64,000 bases of DNA, taken from positions 1,674,001 through 1,738,000 of the forward strand of contig NC_018017.1 of NCBI RefSeq assembly GCF_000243155.2, written 5' to 3'. Made by a program: the position numbers and the translations under genes. Under the pieces are notes generated by a model. It ran no database searches. It was given only the letters and a program-made list of their open reading frames with translations, and was not told the origin of the DNA. Below are positions 27,011-35,228 of the stretch, one piece after another; position 1 is the stretch's first letter, and every line of letters starts with the position of its first letter. This stretch comes from Desulfitobacterium dehalogenans ATCC 51507. GTDB lineage: Bacteria > Bacillota > Desulfitobacteriia > Desulfitobacteriales > Desulfitobacteriaceae.

Positions 27011-27391
27011 ATGTTTACACGAATAGACCATGTTGCTCTTTCTGTAAAAGACAGACAAAAGTCGATTGACTTTTATGAAAAGAACTTTGGGTTTAAAAAG
27101 TATTTTGAACACGATGTTCCCGGGGTACCGAACCTTGAAAAGGTTGTTTATCTTCAGTTGGGCGATACCGTGTTAGAGTTTGAACATTGGACACATGAAA
27201 GGGAGAATAGGGGGTATCATTTCTGTCTCATTAGCGATGATTTTGATTCGGATTATCAAAAGCTTAAAAACGCAGGGATCCCGGTCGTAACTGAACCACA
27301 TATTCCCGAGCCCAGAACACCTCAGGAAACAGGTTGGAAAAGAGTTGTTTTTCAAGGCCCTGACGGTGAATTAATTGAGTTCAGAGGATAA
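27011..27391 (+). CDS. VOC-family (glyoxalase/dioxygenase-fold) protein
   Basis: 126 residues, ATG after GGAGGTAGTTGATTA. Two beta-alpha-beta-beta-beta units: RIDHVALSVKDRQKSIDFYE starts the first with a metal-binding His, HFCLISDDFDSDYQKLKNAG starts the second, and FQGPDGELIEF ends it with the metal-binding Glu. Family members are glyoxalases, extradiol dioxygenases or resistance proteins. Its partnership with the cupin and HxlR genes suggests detoxification. Confidence 0.82.
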   Translation: MFTRIDHVALSVKDRQKSIDFYEKNFGFKKYFEHDVPGVPNLEKVVYLQLGDTVLEFEHWTHERENRGYHFCLISDDFDSDYQKLKNAGIPVVTEPHIPEPRTPQETGWKRVVFQGPDGELIEFRG

Positions 27392-27401
27392 AAAATGTAG
27401 A

Positions 27402-27500
27402 GATACCGCCAAGAAACCACTGAGTCTTGATGGCATCTTTTTTACCTCCTCAAGGCACGTTGAGAGTGTAATAATGATGCCGTATAGTGGTTTTTGAGCA
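27402..27500 (+). repeat. Dispersed intergenic repeat, copy D
   Basis: Contains CCGCCAAGAAAC, GTCTTGATGGCATCTTTTTT, CTCAAGGCACGTTGAGAGTG, TAATAATGATGCCGTATAGTGG and TTTTTGAGC, running into a terminator hairpin. With copy B it defines the full length of the repeat. Confidence 0.6.
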
Positions 27501-27511
27501 AAAAATGAACA

Positions 27512-27543
27512 AAAACAGGCTGAAAAATGCAGCCTGTTTTTTT
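27512..27543. terminator. Hairpin terminator at the end of repeat copy D
   Basis: The stem AAAACAGGCTG / CAGCCTGTTTT followed by Ts; A-rich on the other side, so it may serve both strands. Confidence 0.75.
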
Positions 27544-27640
27544 GGGCGGGGTCAACGTCTTGCAGGTTTATTAGTTACCCTCAATATACCGTTTGAATGT
27601 AATATGATGATAAATGGCAAAATGGCCTTGCACAGTGCCG

Positions 27641-28819
27641 TTAAGCACTCCCGCCACCATGATTACTTTGTCTCAGTCTTACTAAAACTTGGACAGCGGT
27701 TTCTTTTTCATCATCAATCATTATGGTTTGGCCAGGTCCAGTTAAGTTCTTTATTCGTGATACTAAACTATCGTCTAAAAAATCCTGACTCAATGCATTG
27801 ACTGCCTTATAATCTTCTTTTGAAGTAATACGGTGTATTATACGAATTCCACATTGAGTAAGAACCTCTGAGTCTATGGCGGATGGTTGCTGACTGGCAA
27901 CAACCAATGATAATCCAGGTTGTCTACCTTCTTTAGCCCAGCGAATAATAATTTCCTTAGACAAGGTACTCTTACCACTTGGACAGAAGTTATGAGCCTC
28001 ATCAATAAATAACCAAACTTTCCTCATGTCTGTAGCCAATCCTAACTCTTCCCGTCTTCTAGCAATAGTCCTCTTTTCAAATATAAAGTTGGCCAATACG
28101 GCGACAACCAAATTACGTAAACCGTAACGTCCTTGAGCGATTACACTAAGATCAAGGATATTAATGGCATTGGGCTGGAGGATTTCCCAAATTTCTCTGT
28201 ACTGGTGTTCCTCGAATATTTGCCAGTCTTCGGCCATTTCTAACTTGCGAAGGAGAGCTTCTTTGGTCTTATCTAATCCGTCAAGCTTGATAATTTGATC
28301 AGCAATGTTCGGAATCAGGAAGTTATTTTTTAATTTCTTTTTACACAACCTAACCGCCTTGAAAAGCATAATTCCTTGTAACTCATTAATATCAAGATTA
28401 AATAAATCACACCACATTTCAGGGGATAGATCTGATGGGTTTAGTCTAAGACCTTGAACAAATAATCCGCGTCGTGCCAGCTCTGAAATAATATCTGACG
28501 AACCGTAGCGTTCTAACGGGTCACCCGGTACTAGTAAGTTAACACGAAAACCTTTTGGCAAGAGATTATATTCTTGCAGCTTATCGGTAGCCTCTGTTAC
28601 TTGGTTTGGTTCAGCCATAGTCCAAAAGATTCCTTGTGGGTCTACGGCTAGAACTATATCTTCGCCAAAATTCGAGAGTTCTTCAATTAGAACTCCTAGG
28701 GTATAAGATTTCCCTGTTCCGGTTTTTCCACATACTAAAATCCTTTGTGATTTGTCACAAGATATCGTGATTTTTCCTACTGGCTCAATTGATTTACCGA
28801 TAATTGCGGACTTTTCCAT
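27641..28819 (-). CDS. HerA-like hexameric ATPase (DUF87/FtsK-related)
   Basis: About 392 residues from ATG 28819 (AAGGGTG 6 bases upstream). Walker A is CGKTGTGKSYT near residue 32. LAVDPQG is an early acidic motif, Walker B is VWLFIDEAHNFCP near 270, and SLVVASQQPS and GIRIIHR follow, the latter with the arginine-finger region. HerA-type pumps translocate DNA, usually with NurA nuclease or as part of defence systems. No NurA, SIR2 or other effector gene is adjacent, so the partner is unknown. The 28820-29010 leader region shows no gene. Confidence 0.78.
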   Translation of the reverse strand: MEKSAIIGKSIEPVGKITISCDKSQRILVCGKTGTGKSYTLGVLIEELSNFGEDIVLAVDPQGIFWTMAEPNQVTEATDKLQEYNLLPKGFRVNLLVPGDPLERYGSSDIISELARRGLFVQGLRLNPSDLSPEMWCDLFNLDINELQGIMLFKAVRLCKKKLKNNFLIPNIADQIIKLDGLDKTKEALLRKLEMAEDWQIFEEHQYREIWEILQPNAINILDLSVIAQGRYGLRNLVVAVLANFIFEKRTIARRREELGLATDMRKVWLFIDEAHNFCPSGKSTLSKEIIIRWAKEGRQPGLSLVVASQQPSAIDSEVLTQCGIRIIHRITSKEDYKAVNALSQDFLDDSLVSRIKNLTGPGQTIMIDDEKETAVQVLVRLRQSNHGGGSA

Positions 28820-28991
28820 TCTTGTCACCCTTCGTGAGTTTTAATAATATTTTAGTATTCCAGAAGTAAGGAAAAGTTATGAGTAGCCTTTCAGGTTATT
28901 CTTGGCCCTATATTTTTGTGAAGCTCATGGAGGAAAAGTTCACGTTTTCAGCCAGCCGGGTCAAGGAAGTAACGGCAAATAAGACGGTTTC

Positions 28992-29070
28992 ACCACTATA
29001 TATAGTGGTTTTAAGCCCAAAAAAGGGGGAAAACAGGGTCGAAAAAGTGTGCTTTTCGGTCCTGTTTTTT
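28992..29070. other. Perfect 18-bp palindrome followed by hairpin, repeat-like
   Basis: ACCACTATATATAGTGGT is a perfect palindrome (28992-29009). It runs into TTTAAGCCCAAAAAAGG and a hairpin built from AACAGG...CCTGTT with CGAAAA / TTTTCG inside (about 29033-29068). Copies B and D of the dispersed repeat end with the same order: TAGTGGTTT box, A-run, hairpin. The hairpin truncates the response-regulator gene. Confidence 0.5.
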
Positions 29071-29295
29071 AGGTGTTTTTATGTCGGCGTTCTTTTCTCG
29101 AATTCTCCGCAGAACCTCCAACCCGTCCTTCTTCGGCAAATTCAAATCCAGTACAATAAGGTCGTATTCATTTACTTCATATTCAAACAACACTTCCTCG
29201 CCGTCATAAACCGCGTCCACTGCGTAGCCGTTTTTTAGTCCCTTGGCGATATAGCCGGACAGCCCCTTTTCATCTTCAACTAGCAATATTCTCAA
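29011..29295 (-). pseudogene. OmpR-type response regulator, truncated after the receiver domain
   Basis: Starts at TTG 29295 with GGAGG 8 bases upstream. RILLVEDEKGLSGYIAKGL, YDLIVLDLNLPKKDGLEVL (phosphorylated Asp) and RRIREKNADIK form most of a receiver domain. After about 29082 the frame enters the hairpin element and encodes unrelated residues. The rest of the receiver domain, the DNA-binding domain and any histidine kinase are missing. The gene was probably broken by arrival of the repeat element or by deletion. Confidence 0.75.
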
Positions 29296-29493
29296 GGCCG
29301 TTGCCTCCTTTGCTTTTAGATTTAATCTTAGCAAAAGCCATGTTAGATTTTTGTTAGATCGAGTTTTCTTACTATACAGTGTTTGCGGTCACAAATGAAC
29401 AAAGCTGATATCAACTATAAAATGAAATACAAAGGGTAGGAGGGTGATATAATATGGCGAAAGCACTAATAAGTCTAAGAACCGGAGGTTATT

Positions 29494-30305
29494 ATGAATG
29501 AATTGTTTACAATAGGAGAAATTTCTAAGCTTTTTAATATAGATGTCCGTCTCCTTCGTCATTACGATAAGATATCTTTGCTAAAGCCCGAATTCGTCAA
29601 TAAAGAAAATGGATACCGTTATTATTCCACACGTCAATTTGAGTGCCTGAACACAATTCATTATCTCCGATCTTTAAACATGCCTTTGCCCAAAATCCGT
29701 GAGTTTTTTGAAAATCGTGATGATAAAAAGATGCTTAAAATTCTCGAGGAGCAAAAACGGCAAGTAGAAGAAGAACGCAAACAGCTGGATCGAATCGAAA
29801 GGAAACTTGAAAACAGGTTACTGCAAATTGAAGATGCATTTCAAACTGAATTTGATAAAATAGAAGAGCGTACCCTAAAGGACAGAGTAATAGCTGTACT
29901 AAAAAAAGAGCTCTCCATTTCGGACGACCTGGAACAACCGATCCGTGAATGGCAAAGCGCAATTCTCTCCATGCAGTGATGTTTCTCGGAAAAGTAGGCG
30001 TTTCCATTTCAAGCCCTGATCTTCAGGGAGGTAAATTTAATAAGTTTTCTGCTGTTTTTGTCGTCATTGAACCGGAGGACAACCGCGGCGAAAACTTGTC
30101 CTGCCTGCCGGGAGGCAATTATTTGACTTTGCGCTTTCGAGGTACGCATAAAGACGCGAAGGCTTCATATATCAAAATGCTTCAATATATGAAAGAAAGA
30201 GGGTATGTGATCGCAGGAGATTCCCTTGAATTTGCATTGATTGATTACGGCCTTACCAACGATCCCTCGAAATTCATCACCGAGATACAAATTCCATATA
30301 AATAA
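29494..30305 (+). pseudogene. MerR-GyrI transcriptional regulator with one frameshift
   Basis: ATG 29494 after GGAGGTTATT. The N-terminal part is a MerR winged helix (FTIGEISKLFNIDVRLLRHYD, one segment; GYRYYS) and a coiled coil, ending at 29979. From about 29949 another frame reads RNSLHAVMFLGKVGVSIS and continues as a GyrI-like effector-binding domain (YLTLRFRGTHKDA, DYGLTND) to 30305. A single-base change near 29940-29955 separates the two. Joined, it would be a normal multidrug-sensing MerR activator of about 270 residues. Confidence 0.75.
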
Positions 30306-30311
30306 ACCTTG

Positions 30312-30336
30312 ACCCTCCAATTATTGGAGGGTTTAT
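30312..30336 (+). terminator. Short terminator between MerR-GyrI and DUF554
   Basis: ACCCTCCAA / TTGGAGGGT followed by TTATTG; the loop is only three bases. Confidence 0.6.
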
Positions 30337-30361
30337 TGTTTGTGATGAAGGAGGTTTTATT

Positions 30362-31045
30362 GTGATAGGTACTATTGTAAATACGCTTGCTATTCTGATC
30401 GGAAGTATGATTGGAGGCGGCATTAAAAAAGGCATCGGGGAAAAATATCAAAACGCATTGTATAACGCGATGGGACTTGCCGCATGCGGCCTTGGCATAA
30501 ACGCAATCGTCCAGAACATGCCTAAAAGCACTTTTCCCGTATTGTTTATCATCAGTTTTGCAATCGGCAGTTTAGCTGGCACTGTTTTAAATTTGTATGA
30601 CAGATTTGAAAGGCTCACAAAACGTTTCTCCAAAGGGAACTTGGGTCAAGGACTCTCTACCGCCATAGTGTTGTTTTGTATCGGAACGTTATCTATCTTA
30701 GGGCCTATGGAAAGCGCGCTTCATGGCAACCACACTTATTTGTATACAAATGCGACGCTGGATTTCATTACGTCACTGGTTTTAGCGTCTGCGTATGGTA
30801 TCGGGATCGCTTTTTCTGCGGCAGTGTTATTTTTATGGCAAGGCAGTATCTATCTTTTTGCAGGATACCTATCATCTTTTCTAACCGCAGACTTACTCAC
30901 TGAAATCTCACTGATCGGCGGATTTCTGATTTTGAGCTCAGGGCTTTCCATTTTGAAAATCAAGGATTGCAATGCGCTGAATATGCTGCCCGCATTAGTT
31001 GTACCGGTTGCGTGGTTTATCATAAAAGCAATATTATCATTTTAA
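30362..31045 (+). CDS. DUF554 integral membrane protein
   Basis: 227 residues from GTG 30362 with GAAGGAGG 9 bases upstream. The start IGTIVNTLAILIGSMIGGGI and the GLSTAIVLFCIGTLSILGPMES-like motif (read as FCIGTLSILGPMESAL) are DUF554 hallmarks. About six to seven membrane segments. The function is not established; some relatives sit with transporters. It may be the target of the preceding MerR-type regulator, but the break in that gene would uncouple them. Confidence 0.85.
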   Translation: MIGTIVNTLAILIGSMIGGGIKKGIGEKYQNALYNAMGLAACGLGINAIVQNMPKSTFPVLFIISFAIGSLAGTVLNLYDRFERLTKRFSKGNLGQGLSTAIVLFCIGTLSILGPMESALHGNHTYLYTNATLDFITSLVLASAYGIGIAFSAAVLFLWQGSIYLFAGYLSSFLTADLLTEISLIGGFLILSSGLSILKIKDCNALNMLPALVVPVAWFIIKAILSF

Positions 31046-31048
31046 ACG

Positions 31049-31085
31049 GCAAAGGCAGACAGTTTAATCTTCTGTCTGCCTTTGC
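31049..31085. terminator. Hairpin between convergent DUF554 and lipoprotein genes
   Basis: A perfect 14-bp stem GCAAAGGCAGACAG / CTGTCTGCCTTTGC. The T-run is weak on both sides, though its position between convergent genes supports a terminator role. Confidence 0.6.
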
Positions 31086-31096
31086 AAAAAAAACTC

Positions 31097-32230
31097 TTAA
31101 AACGAATCATCCAATATTTCAGGATAAGTCAGAATCATTCGGACGACCTTATTATCCGGTTTAATATCTGCCAGGGATTGCTCTTCCTTCAGATCGAATT
31201 GAAAATACAAAGCTGCTGCACCTTCGACCTTAAACATTCCATAAATTTTGCCTCCATGGATGCTCACAGGCTCGATATATTTGGGGCGGTAAACCTCGAA
31301 TACTTTGGTTGACGTATCTCCCATTTTTATTCCCAAATTGGTCGCAGCCTCTGGCGATTCAACCGTGATTTCTAATACTTCTCCCGATTCAGCACCAATG
31401 AAAACCTTATAGCCGTCATAATCCCATCGGTAGACTTGCTCCGGGAAATGTCCTGTCTCTCCGCTGGGAGCAGTCTCTTTATACCCCTTACCCAAGGCCG
31501 CTTCCACCTGAGCTTTGGTATCTCCAAGGTGTACACCCGAGATATCCGGCCGGATATTTTTAGTGGTTTTTTTGGTTTCCTTCCCCTGCGGATCTACTTC
31601 TGTGTAGTCAATATCGCCTTCTTGATTCCAGGACTCTACTTTGTACAGGTAATCAATAGCTTTCCAGATATATTCGCTCTTCGGATTCCCCAAAGTATAT
31701 ACTTCCAAGGAACCCCACCTGGGACCATGTTCATGGGTTTCATTACCATAAGCCAGAGAGTGGCTGTCTGGGCTCCAGACCGGAATGCCCATGCTCTTCA
31801 TCTTATAGGATTCTTCATGCAAGGTATCCACGATAATGATGCTGCTCTCGACCCCTTCTCCCAGCTTCTCACTGATGAGGACATGTTTGCTGTCAGGTGC
31901 CCAGGAAAAACCAAGGGTCGTCGGCTTAACATCACGGACTAATTTGGCCTCCTCTTCTCCGACCTTCCAAAGATAGGCCTCATCGGCCCCGTTCTTGTCT
32001 GGCTTCCCTGCCTGGATATAAGCTACCATTTTTTCATCGGGAGACCAGGTTGTTTTCTGGACATCCGTTAGAGACGAGAGTGCCGTCGTAATCTGCTCTT
32101 TCGATAAACCTTTTTGTTCTCCAGGTTTATCTCCATTCTGGTTGGATTTCGGTGTGCAGCCTATTAAAGAAGCTATTAAGACAATCACCAGTACCCCTGT
32201 TAATAACTTTGTTACTGATTTATAAGACAT
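31097..32230 (-). CDS. Lipoprotein with TolB/WD40-like propeller repeats
   Basis: The start is ATG 32230, with AAAGGAG 8 bases upstream. 377 residues. Signal peptide with lipobox IASLIGC at about residue 25, so it is anchored outside the membrane. The middle carries TTWSPDEKMVAYI, FSWAPDSKHVLIS and PVWSPDSHSLAYG, three propeller blades with the WSPDxxxxAY motif. The C-terminal ~150 residues include a GDTKAQVEAALGKGY segment, resembling the helix-strand motif of DUF4309-like domains. No partner gene is intact nearby; the function is unknown. Confidence 0.78.
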   Translation of the reverse strand: MSYKSVTKLLTGVLVIVLIASLIGCTPKSNQNGDKPGEQKGLSKEQITTALSSLTDVQKTTWSPDEKMVAYIQAGKPDKNGADEAYLWKVGEEEAKLVRDVKPTTLGFSWAPDSKHVLISEKLGEGVESSIIIVDTLHEESYKMKSMGIPVWSPDSHSLAYGNETHEHGPRWGSLEVYTLGNPKSEYIWKAIDYLYKVESWNQEGDIDYTEVDPQGKETKKTTKNIRPDISGVHLGDTKAQVEAALGKGYKETAPSGETGHFPEQVYRWDYDGYKVFIGAESGEVLEITVESPEAATNLGIKMGDTSTKVFEVYRPKYIEPVSIHGGKIYGMFKVEGAAALYFQFDLKEEQSLADIKPDNKVVRMILTYPEILDDSF

Positions 32231-32397
32231 TTTTTTACTCCTTTTTTGCATTTTATTTCTCGGCAACCACCATAAGATGATAAGGGTTTTGTTCAAAATT
32301 ATTGACGGTCAAAGTTCCGTCGGTCTGACGAATTGCATTTTTCCTCTTTCGCCCAAATTTGATAATATTATTTAATTGCAGATTGCTTACAATTTCT

Positions 32398-32676
32398 TCA
32401 AGTTGTTAAGTAAATGCAGGTACCATCGTTAAAAAGAGGCCAATAGCAGTGACCGTTTTTGAAATATTCCCTACCGCCAAGAGTGGCTTTTATATTGTTT
32501 ATCCGTTCGCGGCGGGACTTAGTAGCTTCTGGATCCACGGCCACTGAGGTGAAGATAACATCACCCTCTTTGACCCCAGTAGGCAGGAGTAAGCGGGGGA
32601 GGTTAAAGATTTGGCGATCATCAGTTTCTACTACAGCAAAATCTTCTTCGAAACCGATCTATGATGTATATAATGC
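32398..32676 (-). pseudogene. DUF3006 protein, frameshifted
   Basis: On the minus strand the sequence reads IDRF, then after an extra base EEDFAVVETDDRQIFNLPRL, LLPTGVKEGDV and DPEATKSRRERI, ending at a stop at 32398. This matches the DUF3006 family (IDRFEgdyAVvE...LPxgxkEGDV...T..RRxRI), which is about 70-90 residues long. No ATG precedes IDRF and a one-base shift lies near 32657, so it appears inactive. The neighbouring 32231-32397 and 32677-33089 stretches hold only hairpins: GAAGGAATC / GATTTCCTTC near 32692, and ACCGTTG / CAACGGT near 32761 with a T-run on the minus strand. Confidence 0.65.
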
Positions 32677-33089
32677 CTCCTTTATAGTATGAAGGAATCT
32701 TCATCGTCGGCTGGCGATTTCCTTCTTTTCGATAAAAGGTTATGTTTTATGTAAAGAAAAAACCGTTGGCATTGTCTACCTGTTGTCAACGGTGAAGGAG
32801 TTTTCATGGTAAAAGCTAATAACCATGTAAAGAGAAATAGATGTTTTGAGCGAAGTAATTTGCCAGAACGGAGATTATGATGAAGAAATAGTCAGGAATG
32901 AAGTTGACGAAATTCAGATTTTTGGCATTTCGTTTTGATTTTCCGTAAGAATGGTTTACAGGAGAAAAGGTTGCTCAAGAATGACTGATGAATATGCAGA
33001 ATTTTCTACGAAATCCCTTTTATTATGGTATATTTATTATAATATCAAGGGTTGGCAAAATACTATTTTATAGATAGGGAGTAATCATT

Positions 33090-33275
33090 ATGGAAAAGCA
33101 AAAAAGCAATGTTTGGGATGTTAGGTTTGAAAAAATAAATGAATTGGGAGAAGTCGGAAACGCCAGAGTTTTTTATGTTAGCGATAAAAAAGTGGACAAG
33201 AATTTGCTTTAAAATATCTATAAAAGTGAAGAAAAGAAATATAGATTTATTGATGAAATATATCCAAGAAAAGTA
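33090..33275 (+). pseudogene. Protein-kinase N-lobe remnant
   Basis: ATG 33090 after GGGAGTAATCATT. It reads VWDVRFEKINELGEVGNARV, a glycine-rich-loop-like start. A frameshift near 33200 is followed by GQEFALKYL, with the lysine expected to bind ATP, and then SEEKKYRFIDEI. This is the pattern of bacterial Ser/Thr kinases (GEGGNGKVY...FALKxL...RFxxEI). Nothing of the catalytic lobe remains. Confidence 0.55.
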
Positions 33276-33410
33276 TGATATTTGAAAATGGAAAATACCC
33301 CGAAAGTCTAAGAGATCGAATCGTTACAATTTACTTTAATTGAAAGAAAAGGCAGATGCCAAATCGATGAAAAAATAGCCTGCCTAGGCGACTGTTTCTG
33401 AAATGTATTC

Positions 33411-33482
33411 TGTCGCTAAGGGGCACCGGAGAGAAGCAACATCCTTTTTGTATCTTCAAGTCATATAGAGCGCTGCTTAACA
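33411..33482 (+). repeat. Dispersed intergenic repeat, copy E
   Basis: Contains GCTAAGGGGCACC, ACATCCTTTTTGTATCTTCAAG and CATATAGAGCG. It lies 40 bases before the TPR-protein gene; copy F lies just after that gene. Confidence 0.5.
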
Positions 33483-33523
33483 CATTGTAGATAATAGTAA
33501 TACATTGATTGGAGTAATCTTTG

Positions 33524-34621
33524 ATGAATAAAATTAAGAGTAAATCCAAAAAGAAAACTAAGAGCAGTATGAGTGATTCTATTTCAGGCAGTAAATATTA
33601 CAAATGGCGCTGCTCATTGTCTATTAAACATCCAACTTTTCTTATAGTCGGCGATTTAATATTTTTAATTACTCTATTTGCAACAATGCTTACGATAAAA
33701 GATTCATATATTAATTGGCATCAGCGACAGTATGAATCTGATCAAGCAGCATTAGAATATTATCGTATCGGAGAAAAGTATTATTCCGATAAAAATTATA
33801 AGGATGCACTTAGTAATTTTGAAAAAGTTTACGATATAAATAAAAGTTTATTTGATACTAAATATTATTACACTATGTCTATGCTTGGAGTAAACCAATC
33901 TAAGAATTCAATACTTGCAAGAAAAGTCTTATATGAAAATAGTGAATATCTTAATGATAATGAAAAAGCATTATATGCTATGTTAGAATGTAATCAAGGA
34001 AATTATTTCAACAGCTCAAATATACTCGCTGAAATAAAAGAACCTTTTAGTTTAAGAAGTGATATTTTTAATCAATACATAGTGACATCTTCAATTACAA
34101 ATTTTAACCTAAGTTTTAAAGAAGGACAAAATAAGGTGTTTGATAATAAATTATTAATTGATAGGAAGATAAATTCTCTTGGACTCCTATCTGATATCGA
34201 TATAAAAAAATTTGATGATGTTACAGTTAATCTTGATATACAGACTCTATTTAGAGATGAATCTTACAAATTAAAAGAAAGTGCTATGGAAATGTTTATT
34301 TTCTATTTAAATGAATGTATGGAAAAAGAAGAGTATGGTAGGATACTTCCTGTTATGGAAATGGCCTCAAGTTATTTTGAAATTTTTAGCACTAAAGAAA
34401 ATGTAGCAAAAGACTATCTTAACCATTTTTATGATTATATGAATATGTTTTCTGGATACAATCAAGTACATTTAAAAAGCATAGATATAATAACTAAAAA
34501 TGTAATTTGCAAACTGGAAAATGGCAATAAAGATATATGGACAAATGATTTGATACGATGCAAACAAATTTATAATAAAATTATTGATGATTATAATACG
34601 GATTGGACTCCGTATAATTGA
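33524..34621 (+). CDS. TPR-containing single-pass membrane protein, unrecognised
   Basis: 365 residues from ATG 33524, with GGAG about 8 bases upstream. The N-terminal 40 residues are very basic (KIKSKSKKKTKSS). One membrane helix at about 43-63 (FLIVGDLIFLITLFATML) is followed by a TPR pair (YRIGEKYYSDKNYKDALSNF) and about 270 residues of AT-rich helical sequence with no recognisable motif. The base composition is clearly more AT-rich than the respiratory genes. Two copies of the dispersed repeat flank it, which suggests acquisition as a unit. Function is unknown. Confidence 0.65.
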   Translation: MNKIKSKSKKKTKSSMSDSISGSKYYKWRCSLSIKHPTFLIVGDLIFLITLFATMLTIKDSYINWHQRQYESDQAALEYYRIGEKYYSDKNYKDALSNFEKVYDINKSLFDTKYYYTMSMLGVNQSKNSILARKVLYENSEYLNDNEKALYAMLECNQGNYFNSSNILAEIKEPFSLRSDIFNQYIVTSSITNFNLSFKEGQNKVFDNKLLIDRKINSLGLLSDIDIKKFDDVTVNLDIQTLFRDESYKLKESAMEMFIFYLNECMEKEEYGRILPVMEMASSYFEIFSTKENVAKDYLNHFYDYMNMFSGYNQVHLKSIDIITKNVICKLENGNKDIWTNDLIRCKQIYNKIIDDYNTDWTPYN

Positions 34622-34675
34622 TATGGCGATAAAAAATCAATGCTATATTGATTAGTTTTGAACTTAATGATCATT

Positions 34676-34745
34676 TCCACCAAGGAATCATCTGCTCTAT
34701 ATGACATCTTTTTTGTACCCAAGGCATGTGGAGTGTGTCGTGTTG
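34676..34745 (+). repeat. Dispersed intergenic repeat, copy F
   Basis: CCACCAAGGAATC, ATGACATCTTTTTTGTACC, CAAGGCATGTGGAGTGTG: the copy closest to copy A in its first half and to B in its second half. It lies 41 bases before the IS256-family element. Confidence 0.65.
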
Positions 34746-35093
34746 ATAGAACGAAAGTAGGTAATACGGCTGTATCCCGGGTTTTAGGGTACTGTCAATA
34801 GTTTTTCGCAAATTGATTTCCGCTTGATATGATCATCAGTATAATGGCCGTGACCCTAGCTAAGGACTTGATATGGGGATGGCGGATGCTACTCTTTAGG
34901 ATAAAACATTCAGTTCTAATGTTGTCCAAGGCCTGGCCTTTACCATCATTGAGATCGTTTATAATTGTGTTAAAGTGGTTAGGATCATGAAAAGTGAACC
35001 ACTTCTGCTCATATAAAACTGAGCCATTGTGCTCAATTAATGGAGCCAAGTTTAGTTTCCAACCTCTGTTTCAATCTATAGGAGTCAGCGTTC

Positions 35094-35180
35094 ATGTCCA
35101 ATATGTATACGTTCATCAAAGACACTCTTGCTCAAATTTTGCAGAGTGTCTTATTTTTGTGCTATCCTTACGCTTGGTAA
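35094..35180 (+). CDS. Short open frame / hairpin inside the IS element
   Basis: ATG 35094 after TAGGAGTCAGCGTTC would encode a 28-residue peptide (MSNMYTFIKDTLAQILQSVL, then FLCYPYAW). It also contains AGACACTCT...AGAGTGTCT, a 9-bp inverted repeat (about 35118-35151). About 40 bases of it recur exactly at 62524-62563, next to other element debris. It may be a remnant of a longer frame or a structural element of the IS. A coding role is doubtful. Confidence 0.35.
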   Translation: MSNMYTFIKDTLAQILQSVLFLCYPYAW

Positions 35181-35228
35181 GGAATTCTTAGATCGTACAT
35201 AGGCGGTTTTATAGCATCACTGTATAAG

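Noticed and set aside
28879-29238. Plus-strand frame of 119 residues opposite the response regulator
   Set aside because: It is the antisense shadow of the truncated regulator plus the hairpin element; the minus-strand receiver-domain motifs are clear.
901-34745. Dispersed repeats as integron attC sites
   Set aside because: No integrase, no array of small cassettes and no clear core-site pairs; the copies also flank minus-strand operons. A MITE or RNA explanation fits better.
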